Of a DNA stretch of 64,000 nucleotides, positions 44,801 through 55,140 are shown piece by piece. The notes below the pieces were generated by a model that was given only the letters and a program-made list of their open reading frames with translations, was not told the origin of the DNA and ran no database searches. Both the position numbers and the translations under genes were made by a program. Position 1 is the first letter of the stretch. Every line of letters starts with the position of its first letter. The DNA comes from Leptidea sinapis (Eukaryota; Arthropoda; Insecta; Lepidoptera; Pieridae). The stretch covers positions 30,342,501-30,406,500 of the forward strand of contig NC_066265.1 in assembly GCF_905404315.1 (NCBI RefSeq), read 5' to 3'.

Positions 44801-47800
44801 TTCTAGTAAGTTCAGGATCAAATCGAACAGAAAAAAAGGGATGGAAAATGTGTAAGCAGGATAAAAATAGTTAAAAGAATTTTCTAGTACAATTTAAATT
44901 TAAAGATGGAATGGGAGAATCATTTTGAAAATAGAACGGATCCGGGGGTATATAAGCCGTACTAAGCGTGGCCTACGGCAGTTATAGTTCTGACTCGAAA
45001 GTGTAAAGAAGAAGAAGAAGAAGTAGTGAAAAGTGGAAGTGTTCCAAGCAGAAGAAGATAGAAGAGACTTAGTGTTCGGTGCGGTGTGACGCGTTGAAGG
45101 TACCGCCGCCCACAAGAGGAACAGCGGCAGACCGGCGAAGTGCAAGTTCAGAAAAAGTGAACGCAAATAAAGACTCGTTCCTACAAGCGGAGTATTATTT
45201 CCAATCCCTGACCCACTCCCGTGTCAATATTTATTTTATTAGATAAATAATGAAATCAAATAAAATGTTATAAGGTATGTAATTCTATGTTTTTTTTTAC
45301 TTTCGTAATTAGTTGTATCTTCCCATAACACAAGACGGCATTTTAATGTTGTACCTATATCAAATTGTAAGCAATTCTGTCAACAACAAACGCGTGTGTA
45401 CAGTTTTCGTATCAAGAGAGTGACTACGACCAAACGAACCAATTGACTCAATTTAGGGGATTTATTTTCGGCGCGCTAGTGACATATCTAGCTCTTTTAA
45501 TACTATAATATCATTGTCACGGACGAGTAAAAAAAGAAGGACTCTGCGCCGTGATGTAGCAAGTGAAGCACTGTCATGCTAGTGTGTTTGCGGTTACGGG
45601 GGATACTAGTTACACAATTTTTTTCTCCCTTAAATAATCATATATTACCACAAATACTTATATAGTATCCTTTTTACACTTTTTCACAATGCACGACAGC
45701 ATTTTTAAAATATTTTATTGAGACGCAAACTGATCTGTCACAGATGATGACAATTCTCACAATGGCCGCCTATCGGCCTGTAGTACTTGTTTTGGTGCTA
45801 CACTGTTATGTAAGGTGACACGGAGTCCTTATTTTTTTACTAGTCCGTGTACGTAATGTGTACTTAATACTTAAATAAATAATTTACCTTTATCAAGCAA
45901 TGATGGTGGTAACAGAGATAGAGGCAGGTGCGTCTTAATAAACCGAGGCGATGGAGTCGATGAGAATCTAGCTGCACTTGGAAAGTTCAGCGCGTCTATG
46001 ATCTCCTGATTCTCTGGGCTATCTCTGTTTTGTTCCTGCATAGTCCTCAGCATTTCAGGGTGGATGAGTATTGAGTATCTGTAGAGAAAGCATTTAGTAG
46101 AAAGTAGAAGTGCTCAACCTGCCTCTCTCTCGCCTCTCGCCTCCTCACGACTCAAGCACATCTCACCTATAACTATGTATATAGTAACAAACCTATCTAG
46201 GATGACACCGACTCCAAAAATTACAAAAATCGTAACTAGAATAAGATTAATAATTTAGATTGTATAAGAATACGCAATTATTTTTATGCATTTTAGTGCA
46301 CATTATATCTATTGTTTTGGAATAGTGTTTTTGTAGGCGGTTTTTTTTTCGTTATTTTTTTTTATTTTATGATTTTAGTGAATTTGAACACACTAACTAA
46401 CAATTTGTCTAAATATGCACCTACAAAATTTTTCAATGCAGCAATGAACGTAAGTACTTTGCAATTTGATTATGGACAGTGTTCCGTTACTTTGTCATGG
46501 ATTCCGTTATCAGAACCTAACCAAACTCTCACCAAACTATCTTTGAAGTATATGCTTTCCAATAAAAAAAGAATCATCGAAATCGGTTCGCGTGATATTG
46601 AGTTTTTCGTAAATTTATCATCCATTTTGCTATACATATAGCAAAATTTAAGATTTTTATGGTTTTCTCATGGATTCCACTGTCAGATCTGGACCAAATT
46701 ACAATGGGACCGAATGGGAAGCACCAGCTTTCAAATAAAAAACAATTATCAAAATCGGTCACAGTCGAAAGTTTTGAGGTAACAAACATAAAAAAAACCG
46801 ACGAATTGAGAACCTCCTCCTTTTTTGAAGTCGGTTAAAAATTATTTTCATTCCTCGCTAACAGTAGGAGGCTCCTTTGCACAGGATGCCGGCTAGATTA
46901 TGGGTACCACAACGGCGCCTATTTCTGCCGTGAAGCCGTAATGTGTAAACATGACTGTGTTTTGGTCTGAAGGGCGCCGTAGCTGGTGAAATTACTGGGC
47001 AAATGAGACTTTACATCGTATGTCTCAAGGTGGTGAGCGCAATTGTAGTGCCACTCTGAATTTTTGGACTTTTCAAGAATCCTGAGCGGAACTGCATTGT
47101 AATGGGCAGGGCGTATGAATTACCATCAGCTGAAAGTCCTACTAGTCTCGTCCAGTATTTTCATAAAAAAAAAACAAGTACCTAGAGAAAAAAAAACAGC
47201 AACAATCTTTTGTGACATCTCTGGAGAAAATTTATCTATAATGTTTTATATTATAAGACTGAAGATATCTACAGGTATAACAAATTGTTATGTCTTGAGT
47301 TTATTAACGAACCAGAGAAACAAATTTTGTTAGCAAGCCCTTCGACTATCGGCGATTTTATTCTAGTAGCGCTTGCGATGTGAATATTCTAGAAATTATC
47401 ACTCTGATTACACTACGTACCTTTTTTTTTAAATAAGGGACGAGACGAGTAGCATGTTCAGCTGACGGTAATTGATATGCCCTGCCCATTACAATACAGT
47501 GCCGCAGGATTCTTGAAAAACCCCAAACATTCTGAGCGGCAATACAACTGCGCTCATCACCTTGAGACATAAGATGTTAAGTCTACGGCGCCCATCAGAC
47601 CGAAACACAGTAATGCTTACATATTACTGCTTTACGGCAGAAAAAGGGGCCATTTTGGTACCCATAATCTAGCACTGGTAAAACCTACTTTTATTATCAC
47701 AATAATTAACAAGATGTAGCAAAAAAATCATAATAACTACATATAAACTAGGACTTTGCCTTTTAAAATACTCACTCAAGAAATGGAAATCTGCTAGATA

Positions 47801-49645
47801 ATGGGATATTTTTTGAAGTTTCAAAGTCCAAGTTATTCTGCACCAGCCACACCAGCTCTTGGGTCCATGTTGTACCTGTATGTAAATTAATAATGTTTAA
47901 ATGATATCCATATTGCTGAAATAATAATATTCAGCGACGGTCATATTGGATTTAAAGCATAATCTCAAGCCATTATCTACTACCATGAGAACATACGATA
48001 GGTACTTTATCCATATTGCTGAAATAAAGATTTTGAGCGGTGGCCATATTGTATATCAAAAATGTTACGATATTACTTCTGTTTTAGTATCAAGGATTTC
48101 ACAAATAATACCAAATGCCTTTTAAGGCAAAATAATGCCTTAAAATAATCTCTTTCCTTCCACAGCATTCTTTCGTCGTCATTCGTTATATGTTGACCTA
48201 AACTAACATTTCATAATTTCGCTACAAAAAGTATCTTCTTTCCTTTTCCATAACCCCTGACAAGGTGTGCGCAAAATCAGCAACCTAGCCATTTACGAGA
48301 TTGGCCGGAACAATTGACATTCTAATATAAGTTCCATATTTATGAACAGGAAAAGAAAAGACAAATGCTCAAACCTGATCGAGGATATGTAACAACGAAG
48401 ATATCATCGTTTCGTATTGTCAAATTGTAGAGGTCGCTCGCCTGTTCTCGATATTTCTGTGGAAAGAAATAGCCTTTTGGACCGACACGAACAAATCCGG
48501 TTTTCTCACCTGTAGAAATAATTATAAATTGATAATCATTAGAAAAATTAATTTTAGTATTATTAATCATCATCTCAAACGAGAAATATTATATCGAGCT
48601 ATATTGATGACATAGTGATGGTAATTACTAATCCTAATCAAACATCTTACAAACGTTAGTGAATAACTGTACAATTTAAAAAGCTCCTAAAGAGAGAGAG
48701 AGAGAGATATATATATATATAAAACAAAACTAAGATAGGATAGAACAGCAAGCACAAACATATAATCAAGTCTGTCACAGGGGGTGAAGATAAAGAACTT
48801 TGATAAGCAACGGTCCCGGTCCATTATTGTCTTAATTCTTCCACTTGCACCCTGTCATACATGCTCCGTTATATTCGGTACTCCAGATATCTGTCTCTAT
48901 GTAATACATCCCCGACCTGATCGTGGAATATACGCCTAGGTCCTTCCCAACACTTTGAACATTAGGTCCAAATCACCCCAACATTTTCATTTCATTAGAA
49001 ATTGGTACTACTTCTTTTTTATTTATTTGTTCAGTTAATAAATCGAATGCATTAACATAAGCGTAATAATTTATTTTATTTTTATGGAATAGGAGGACAA
49101 ACGAGCAGGTGTTAAGTGATCACCGCCGCCCACAATCTCTTGCAACACCAGAGGAATCACAGGAGCGTTGCCGGCATTTAAGGAAGGTGTACGCGCTTTA
49201 CGTGTAATAACGATAGAAATGCTCATAATTTTGTGTTTTATAATCCCTGAGAGGCACTGCGTTATAATAAGCAGGAAGGGTCATTTACCATCAATCGTCC
49301 ATGACCGTGTTGGTCGCTTTGTTACCTCTTCTCATAAATAAATGCGGTTATTCCCAATAAAAGAAAACAAATAATGCGTCTTAACGTATCACTCAAATAA
49401 AGAAATTTAGTAATATGTTCTAAACGAAATCGTATCTAAAATGATTATTATAATTTTAGCTTTTCAATTAAAACTAGGGGGAAAAATGTTGATGTCAAAC
49501 TTCTGGTTTAATTGTATCTCTCTCGTAGATAATCAAATGGATTCTGCGGAAAAATAAGCAAATTACCAGTATAATGTTCCATTAACTCCTTAGCAAGCTC
49601 ATCATCAACACTCTTCACCTCGTATGGGAACGTGAGGTCCTCCAT
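38847..49645 (-). CDS. Cytosolic sulfotransferase gene 4, complete (373 aa, long C-terminal tail)
   Basis: PAPS-dependent sulfotransferase. Minus-strand exons: 49645-49567 (ATG), 48509-48375, 47875-47776, 46078-45888, 41094-40963, 40066-39972, 39795-39612, 39052-38847 (TAA). Borders are AG/GT; 1122 nt. Motifs: VGPKGYFFP; cofactor loop YPRSGTTWTQEL (Gly72); KTHLPLSLLPPSLLDK with catalytic His155; VIYVARDPRDAAVS at 171-184; LFLFYEEL; FIRRGKVGGWRQYFDDEM, so RRG replaces RKG and GGW replaces GDW. Exon 8 is 206 nt against 110-113 in genes 2 and 3, adding about 35 residues. Intron 4 is in phase 1 and 5 nt upstream of the same intron in genes 1-3. Intron 4 is 4.8 kb, with a Helitron, LTR-like cassette and MITE. 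The 3' half is duplicated as gene 5. The substrate is unknown. Confidence 0.92.
39235..39560 (+). mobile_element. RTE-like LINE fragment
   Basis: Plus-strand reading VKQFKYLGHVLTERLQDDED then IERERRAHAVRDNMLARPFA and, past frame breaks, SAVGNIYTQR is the post-polymerase region of an RTE-like LINE. A related piece is at 51405-51950. It is in gene 4 intron 7 and absent from the matching intron of gene 5, so it came after the duplication or was lost there. Confidence 0.6.
40190..40600 (+). pseudogene. LINE reverse-transcriptase fossil in gene 4 intron 5
   Basis: Plus strand, broken frames: FLDLAKAFDTVLIPKLLYKP (catalytic A region), then SILGPILFLIYVNNLKT (B region) and KIISYADA (C region, catalytic DD lost to DA). 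The same fossil, with matching bases, lies at 63480-64000 next to gene 5 exon 6. The insertion is therefore older than the gene 4/5 duplication. Confidence 0.75.
41191..42646 (-). mobile_element. Helitron (non-autonomous), 1.46 kb
   Basis: On the minus strand it starts TCCCACTAATATTATAAATG (a common lepidopteran Helitron start) after an A. It ends with the hairpin GGCGACTTCGCC, then GGCATCAG and CTAG followed by T. The host site is A/T with no duplication, as expected. No Rep/helicase coding was seen; the interior holds repeats such as TCATTAAAATCCATTCG and AAAATTGGTCCAGCC. It is in gene 4 intron 4. Confidence 0.75.
42650..44600. other. Intron 4 of gene 4, mostly nothing recognised
   Basis: AT-rich DNA with a GC-richer patch at about 42820-42970 (open 42772-42975 but not a known protein) and another near 43070-43210. 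No intact repeat ends or coding exons were found. Confidence 0.4.
44606..44637. promoter_or_regulatory. Two adjacent RFX-like palindromes (X-box type)
   Basis: GTTGCCATGGCAAC (44606-44619) is a perfect palindrome identical to the textbook X-box bound by RFX factors. GTTGCGTAGCAAC follows 5 bp later (44625-44637) and has the same half-sites. They lie in gene 4 intron 4, about 240 bp before an LTR-like cassette. Function is inferred from the motif only. Confidence 0.4.
44700..44848 (+). mobile_element. tRNA-like SINE head
   Basis: A-box-like TAGCTCAGCTGAAAAG and B-box GGGTTCGATAC about 45 bp apart, followed by an AT-rich body ending in GAAAAAAAGGG. The tRNA stems pair poorly. It is in gene 4 intron 4. 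Confidence 0.45.
44849..45235 (+). mobile_element. LTR-like promoter/poly-A cassette (possible solo LTR)
   Basis: It starts TGTAAGC, has a strong TATA box (GGGGGTATATAAG, 44944-44956), an initiator-like TAGTTCTGACTC 35-40 bp later, a purine-rich leader with GAAGAAGAAGAAG, and AATAAA at 45166-45171 near the end. This order is that of a retroviral-type U3-R-U5. No internal gag-pol is present, and I could not fix the ends or a target duplication, so solo LTR is an inference. Confidence 0.45.
45518..45849. mobile_element. MITE with 27-bp terminal inverted repeats
   Basis: Left arm CACGGACGAGTAAAAAAAGA... and right arm (reverse complement) CACGGACTAGTAAAAAAATA... agree at 25 of 27 positions. Length is 332 bp with no coding. 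The superfamily is uncertain and no clear target duplication was seen. Its right end is 39 bp from the 3' edge of gene 4 exon 4. Confidence 0.8.
46420..46845 (+). repeat. Dispersed repeat, unknown class (copy 1)
   Basis: TTGCAATTTGATTA, CCGTTATCAGAACC, TTTCCAATAAAAAA blocks, ending ACCTCCTCCTTTTTTGAAGT, a common lepidopteran repeat end. A diverged second copy is at 52080-52530. It is in gene 4 intron 3. Confidence 0.5.
46863..47172 (+). mobile_element. SINE-like repeat, family A (copy 7, nearly full length)
   Basis: From AGTAGGAGGCTCCTTTGCAC through GCCGGCTAGATTATGGGTAC and AGGGCGCCGTAGCTGG to TCATAAAAAAAAAAC. It is in gene 4 intron 3, head to tail with an inverted copy 250 bp away. Confidence 0.78.
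47421..47688 (-). mobile_element. SINE-like repeat, family A (copy 8)
   Basis: Reverse copy: TTTAAATAAGGGACGAGACG, TGCCCATTACAATACAGTGC, GACATAAGATGTTAAG, then a deletion, then CGGCGCCCATCAGACCG and TTTACGGCAGAAA. It is in gene 4 intron 3, close to exon 3. Confidence 0.72.
48691..48722. repeat. Microsatellite (AG)n(AT)n
   Basis: About seven AG units followed by about eight AT units, in gene 4 intron 1. Confidence 0.75.
49084..49200 (-). mobile_element. CR1-type LINE tail
   Basis: GGAATAGGAGGACAAACGAG ... TCACCGCCGCCCACAATCTC ... GCGTTGCCGGCATTTAAGG. It matches the end of 14305-15115 closely and lies in gene 4 intron 1. A small worn family A fragment follows at about 49245-49335. Confidence 0.7.
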
Positions 49646-50089
49646 CTTTCACCACCGAACACTTTCTGACCGCCTGGCTTGAGTATTTTTTTGAGAAAAT
49701 TAAGTACAGTCAGCACCGAAAGGGGCACTCACCTGAAATACGGCACTACATCCTTTTTAAGTTTGGATATGCTGTTATTTAGAAAGCACTGAACACTTTA
49801 TCAATGAATGGAGTTGTATTCAAAGCGCGGTCTAACAAAACTAAATGAAAACTCTGCCTAATAGACGCGTAGGCAGAGTTTATCAGAAAATTTTTGAGCG
49901 TGATAGTGATTCTAGTCGTTTATTGTGTTGAATTCTTCGTTTTTCCCATTCCAAGAAGCTTCAGAAGTCTGACCTGAGAAGTACGGGTGCAAGTAACTCA
50001 GCGGCTACGTCTTTTTTGATAAAATTTCGATACAATAAATAGCGTGACGGCGATCGCTCCTTTCGCAATCTGTGGTATAATAACCAGTG

Positions 50090-50350
50090 GGAGGCTCCTT
50101 TGCACAGGATGCCGGCTAGATTATGGGTACCACAACGGTGCCTATTTCTGCCGTGAAGCAGTAATGTGTAAGCACTACTGTGATTTGGTCTGAAGGGCGC
50201 CGCAGCTAGTGAAATTACTGGGCAAATGACACTTAACATCTTACGCCCCAAGGTGACGAGCGCAGTTGTAATGCCATTTAGAATGGTCAGGGCGTATCAA
50301 TTACCATCAACTGAACGTCTTGTCCCTTATTTTCATTAAAAAAAAATAAG
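50090..50350 (+). mobile_element. SINE-like repeat, family A (copy 9)
   Basis: AGTGGGAGGCTCCTTTGCAC ... CCACAACGGTGCCTATTTCT ... GGGCAAATGACACTTAACAT ... TCATTAAAAAAAAAT. It lacks part of the 3' half. It is upstream of the gene 4 start. Confidence 0.75.
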
Positions 50351-50805
50351 AAAGTCATCATCATTAGAAAGTTTTGCTCCTCTCGTCAATTTAATGTTTG
50401 GACCGCTAGTTTTTGATTAGGTTGTGCTTAAGTACGCTTAACATTTTCCAGCCTCAACGATTTGATGACATGTAAGTCGAGTCAACAGAGAATAGAATAT
50501 AAATGATGTCACTTATCATTCTCTCTCACTTACACCCTATTGTTATCTTTACTCACGCTCGATGTGACAAAAATTTATATATTGCACGAAATATTTGAAA
50601 CTTTTCTATAACTTTTATTTTTTAATTTATTTAATTACTTGTTTTGCTGAATGTACTTTCAAGTGCAAGCCACGATATAATTTTATTGACTCGGCTTATG
50701 TCACGTGTTCTTAACAAAGAGGCTATCGATAAACGGACAACCAAAAAATATGTTGAGGGTATATGACTCAATGCAGTGACATTATTTGATCTATCTGTCA
50801 TCATC

Positions 50806-50925
50806 ATTGTGGTAGAAGAGGACAGACGAACATATAAAGGGGTCACTTGATAGTAGGTGATCATCGCGGCCCATACTCTCTTGAAACACAAGAGGAATCA
50901 CATGAGCGTTGCCAATCTTATAAAG
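50806..50925 (-). mobile_element. CR1-type LINE tail, diverged
   Basis: GAAGAGGACAGACGAACATA, GATCATCGCGGCCCATACTC and ATGAGCGTTGCC are diverged forms of the family blocks. Confidence 0.55.
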
Positions 50926-51012
50926 CGTCCAATAAACGTACCTACACATGAATTCGAAAACCGAAAACACATTAGCAGGCGTGGTGAGAGATAACGGTTC
51001 AACCTATTATTC

Positions 51013-51285
51013 ACCCACAACGGCGCCTATTTCTGCCGTGAAGCAGTAATGTGTAAGCATAACTGTGTTTCGGTCTGAAGGGCGCCGTAGCTAGTGAAAT
51101 TACTGGGCATATCAGACTTAACATCTTGTGTCTCTAGGTGACGACCGCAGTTGTAGAACTGCTCAGTTTTTGAGGTATTTCAAGAATCCTGAGCGGCACT
51201 GCACTGTAATGGGCAGGGCATATCAATTACTGTCAGCTGAACATGCTACTCGTCACGACCCTTATTATTTATTTTAAAAAACCTA
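51013..51285 (+). mobile_element. SINE-like repeat, family A (copy 10)
   Basis: CCCACAACGGCGCCTATTTC ... TTTCGGTCTGAAGGGCGCCG ... CTGAGCGGCACTGCACTGTA ... CCCTTATTATTTA. The head is truncated. It lies between genes 4 and 5. Confidence 0.72.
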
Positions 51286-51329
51286 TTGCGTTACTGACAC
51301 TTTCTTAATTATTGTGTTAATATTTTATA

Positions 51330-51950
51330 TGTTATAGATGTATATTCTTTTACAACATGATCCCAGAAAATGTTCAAAACAAATGTATTGCAAATTTTTT
51401 TCATGACATTGAGAAACGCGAGCAGAAAGAGTCGCTCTCGCCTCGTCAAGTCGCGCATCCGAAACAACCACACCTCACGTTTAACTATGTATGTAGTTAT
51501 AATGTCGCTCCGGGTGGAGGTCCGGATAGGGTACCTGAGGTGTATCTAAACGGAACGGTTATTGATGTTTTTAAGCAGTTGAAATACTTAGGACAGGTGC
51601 TGACGGACGGCAAGACGACGAAGATATCGAGCGAGAACGAAGAGCCCTCGCTGTCAGGGGAAACTAGCTTGCGCGACAGTTTGCTAAGTGCAGTCGGGAT
51701 GTAAAGACTACCCTTTTCAAAGCTTACTGCCTAGGCATGTACACATGTCAGCTGTGGGTAACATTTACACACAAAGCATTATGATGAATCTTCCGAGATA
51801 CTGCAGCGCATCAGGCATGTTCGTTGAGGGTGGGGTCCCTGACTTCTTCACTGTAATAAGAACAAGAATTGCGACATTCTGGCTTCCATTGCGCAGCTCA
51901 AATAATAAAATCCTCACGGCTATATCTGACGATACCAAGAAAAAATAACG
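51330..51950 (+). pseudogene. Composite LINE remnant
   Basis: 51340-51400 reads FYNMIPENVQNKCI, from the 8050-type LINE. From about 51500 another family follows: VFKQLKYLGQVLTDGKTTKI then, out of frame, SAVGNIYTQS and CSASGMFVEGGVPDFFTVIR (RTE-like, as at 39235). Frames are broken several times. Confidence 0.6.
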
Positions 51951-52079
51951 TAATAAAGTTTATGAGACAGCGCCTAAATTGAAACAAATGAAGTCAGGGA
52001 GAAACGCCATTGTCAACAGAGAATATCTAAGACATTTTCAAAAGAGACTTGGGAAAAGCGCAAAAATAGAACGCTTGCG

Positions 52080-52530
52080 TCATATTGCAATGCAGCAACG
52101 AGCGTAAGCGCATTGCAATTTGATTACAGACAGTTAGTAATTCTGCCACAGATCGCAGCAATCTTAATGTAAGCCGTAAGGCCATTGATCATCATATTCG
52201 ACTACGACACTTACTTGACCATAACGACGTTATTAATAGGTGACTCAAATATCCGGATAGCACAAAAATGATTCGGCTTAGTATCGTTAATTTTCTCCTA
52301 AGAATTAAAGAGTTTCGCTACTTTGTCATCGATCCCATGATCAGAACCCAACCAATCTCTCACCCATGAAGTATATCCTTTCCAATAAAAAAAATTATCA
52401 TCAAAATTGGTTGGCGTGATATGCGTCTATTTGACGCGCACATACTTAATCATGGAACAGAATTCTGTTATGTGTACTTACTTAATGCAAATTTAAGACT
52501 TGGTTTTCTCACTGTCAGAACTTGGTTAAT
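52080..52530 (+). repeat. Dispersed repeat, unknown class (copy 2)
   Basis: It shares GCATTGCAATTTGATTA, CTACTTTGTCATCGATCCC and CCTTTCCAATAAAAAAA with 46420-46845, diverged and interrupted. Confidence 0.45.
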
Positions 52531-52749
52531 ATACAAATAATTTTAAAATATAGATATCAGAAGGAAATTACTAATCTACAGATAAGTAACCCAGTAATTA
52601 AAGATGACTTGTTTGACATTGTCATGTTCATGTAAGGGCCAATATATTATAATAATCTTATCATAATATAAAAATAATCATTGAACATTATAACTTCTGT
52701 TCGAGACTGTCCACATTTGCGAACTTATCTGTGCGAAATATATCTCGAT

Positions 52750-52880
52750 CCAAGGAGATAATCGTGGTTCAGGTCATCTGATGTTAAGTAATCCACGCAG
52801 CCCATATTCTCCTGCAACACCAGCAGAATCAACGGAGCGTTGACGACCTTTTAAGATGAACGCGCTTTTTTAAACGTACC
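52750..52880 (-). mobile_element. CR1-type LINE tail, diverged
   Basis: GGTTCAGGTCATCTGATG, CACGCAGCCCATATTCTCCT and GGAGCGTTGACGACCTTTTA are mutated versions of the family 3' end. Confidence 0.55.
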
Positions 52881-52881
52881 C

Positions 52882-53112
52882 ATGTCGTATAATGAGCTGG
52901 ATACACTCCGGAGGGATCCCAATCATATACCGAGGCAAGCCCTAGACTGGAACCCTCAAGGAAAATGCAAACGTGGCCGTCCAAAGCAAACCTGGGGGCG
53001 GACTGTCATTGACGTAGCGAAAGATATCGGAAAGACCTGGAGTGAAATTAAGAGAGATGCTCAGGACCGATCGCGATGGAGATGCACTGTGGATGCCCTC
53101 TGCCGCAGCTAG
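52882..53112 (+). pseudogene. LINE polyprotein C-terminal fragment (open, 76 codons)
   Basis: RRDPNHIPRQALDWNPQGKC, KRGRPKQTWGRTVIDVAKDI and KRDAQDRSRWRCTVDALC, then a stop, are the standard C-terminal end of an RTE-like LINE polyprotein. Everything 5' is missing. The frame is still open but has no promoter or start of its own. Confidence 0.75.
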
Positions 53113-53873
53113 TGGATACAGGAACTTAAGTTATTTAAGTCATGTTGTATCATCTTGGAACACCGTGGAATACTCCATAAACAGTGGGCTCGCTTGAAGT
53201 ATTGCCTTGCTGTATTTGTGACTCCGTTAGTACAAAGCAAAAAAAAAAAGAAGAATCCATTATTTGGTCTGCCCCTCGTATTCTTCTGGGTAACATGTGC
53301 TCAGAACCCGGAGCTGAAACCTGGACCTTTCTTGCCTCTTTAACAATATTGTATGTATTATTTACTATAAAATTTAATATCAATATCCCTTGATGTACTT
53401 CAACCATTTTTCATTTCAGGTCAAGGAAGAGGGGGTTCAAAATACCCCTTCTACCGTGTCTGGTCATTACGGTTAAAAGTTATCTTTTATTCCTGTTTTT
53501 AATTTAGGTTAAATGGAAAATGTATAGTAGACCAACAAAAAAAAAACACTGAATTACTTATTCCGGAACCTCATCCATTGAAAACTCCCTTCGCCAAAGG
53601 AAACTCCTTCCCAAATGGTAATATCTTCTCATAGTATTCTCCAATTAAGAATTATCACTCTCCGAGGAGAACAAAACCAAATTGTTCAATTTCAAAGCGA
53701 CGGTGCCGCAATAGGTTGTATCGTTGACTCTCACCACGGAGCCCTCGGTTCGATCCTTACCCGCCAAGTACCGATATGCTCTGAATAGTTATTTTCATTA
53801 TTATAACACTAGAAATAAAGGATTGTTTGTAACTAATTCTAGCAGGCTTAATAGCTTTAAGGGTAAATATATA

Positions 53874-54189
53874 TCTAATATATAAAATTCTCGTGCCATG
53901 GTGTTAAACTTTGAACTGCTTCGAAACGGCTTGACCGATTCTCATGAAATTTTGAGTGCGAATTTGATAGGTCTGAGAATCGGACAACATCTATTTTTCA
54001 TCCCCCTAAATTTTAAGGGTGGTGCGAATTTTTTTTTTTATTTTTTTGACATTTTTTTTTAAATTTGTTTGATTATGAGACAGCATTAAAAATACATACA
54101 ACTTTAAATTTTCACCCATCTACGATCAACAGTTACTTTTGTATCGCGATTTTAATATCGGCAATACAACGTTTGCTGGGTCAGCACAG
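53874..54189 (+). mobile_element. Degraded non-autonomous Helitron
   Basis: Starts TCTAATATATAAAATTCTCG after A, followed by AACGGCTTGACCGATTCTCA. It ends GGCAATACAACGTTTGCTGG (hairpin) and GTCAGCACAGT, where the usual GCTAG has mutated to CACAG. Confidence 0.65.
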
Positions 54190-54204
54190 TACTTTTATAA
54201 TAAA

Positions 54205-54545
54205 GTTCCAGCCACTGTTCAGGCATTATCTATAAATAAGTTTAAATGTTTTATTTAAAAATGGCTCTGTCGTAAATCCTACTACTCCACAGCTGAATAT
54301 CTAAGTGATCGGACAGCCTGGGACTAGATTATGATTGTTTTATAGCGATAGATATGACTGTACAATATTGTATATTTTTATTGAAAAGAGCGCAAAAAAA
54401 AGAATGCTGGGAGAGTTTCTTGCGCCACTTCTTCTCTCTCAGAGCGCCATTTGTTTCTGAAGCGGTAGTAGTATCTAGTATATCAGAAATGACATCAAAA
54501 AAAAATCTAAAGGAATCAATTTTGAGAAAATAAATGCCTTTTATG
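54205..54545 (+). mobile_element. LINE 3' end
   Basis: Broken frame reads FYNKVPATVQALSINKFKCF...CRKSYYSTAEYLSDRTAWD, the end of a CR1/L2-type polymerase. A 3' UTR (AGAGTTTCTTGCGCCACTTC) then runs to AAATAAATGCC. Confidence 0.65.
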
Positions 54546-54564
54546 TAGGTTACGTTTATTTGAG

Positions 54565-54665
54565 GCTCTTGTGATTCCTCAGGTCTTACAAGAGAGTATG
54601 GGCCGCAGTGATTACATAATATCATCAGGTTACTCCTATGCTCGTTTGTCCTCCTAATCTATAAA
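54565..54665 (+). mobile_element. CR1-type LINE tail (plus orientation)
   Basis: CTCTTGTGATTCCTCAGG ... GGGCCGCAGTGATTA ... GCTCGTTTGTCCTCCTAATC is the reverse complement of the family seen elsewhere on the minus strand. Confidence 0.6.
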
Positions 54666-54837
54666 AAATCTATAACATATTTCTTCATTCATGTTTTCCA
54701 AGTAAAAATTTTAATATCGAAATCAATAAACATATTCTTCCAAAAACAAAATATTTAATTAATTATAATATTTATTACATAATGTACTTAATGATTATAC
54801 TTTTCTTTTTAATATAGGAAGATTTTATACTATAACT

Positions 54838-55140
54838 AGTGGACCCGACAGACGTTGTCTTAAAATCGGTCCAGCCGTTAGGAGGAATTCACTAACAAAC
54901 ACATGAGCAGGAGAATTATATTATATGTACGGAATTGAGAATCTAAACCGATGTCAAATTCACTGGAATACACAATAAAATCATCAAAATCGGTCCAGTC
55001 GTTTAGGAGGTAGTTCAATTGTGAATCTAAACCATTCTCGAATCCACCTGAAGACACAGAAAGTTTCATTAAAATCGGTCTAGCCGTTTTGGAGGAAATA
55101 AGTTACAACAGACGCACAAAAGAAATATATGTATAAATTA
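54838..55140. repeat. Degenerate Helitron-like repeat
   Basis: ACTAGTGGACCCGACAGACG at the left and repeated AAAATCGGTCCAGCCGTT and GGAGG blocks. No clean ends survive. Confidence 0.4.
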
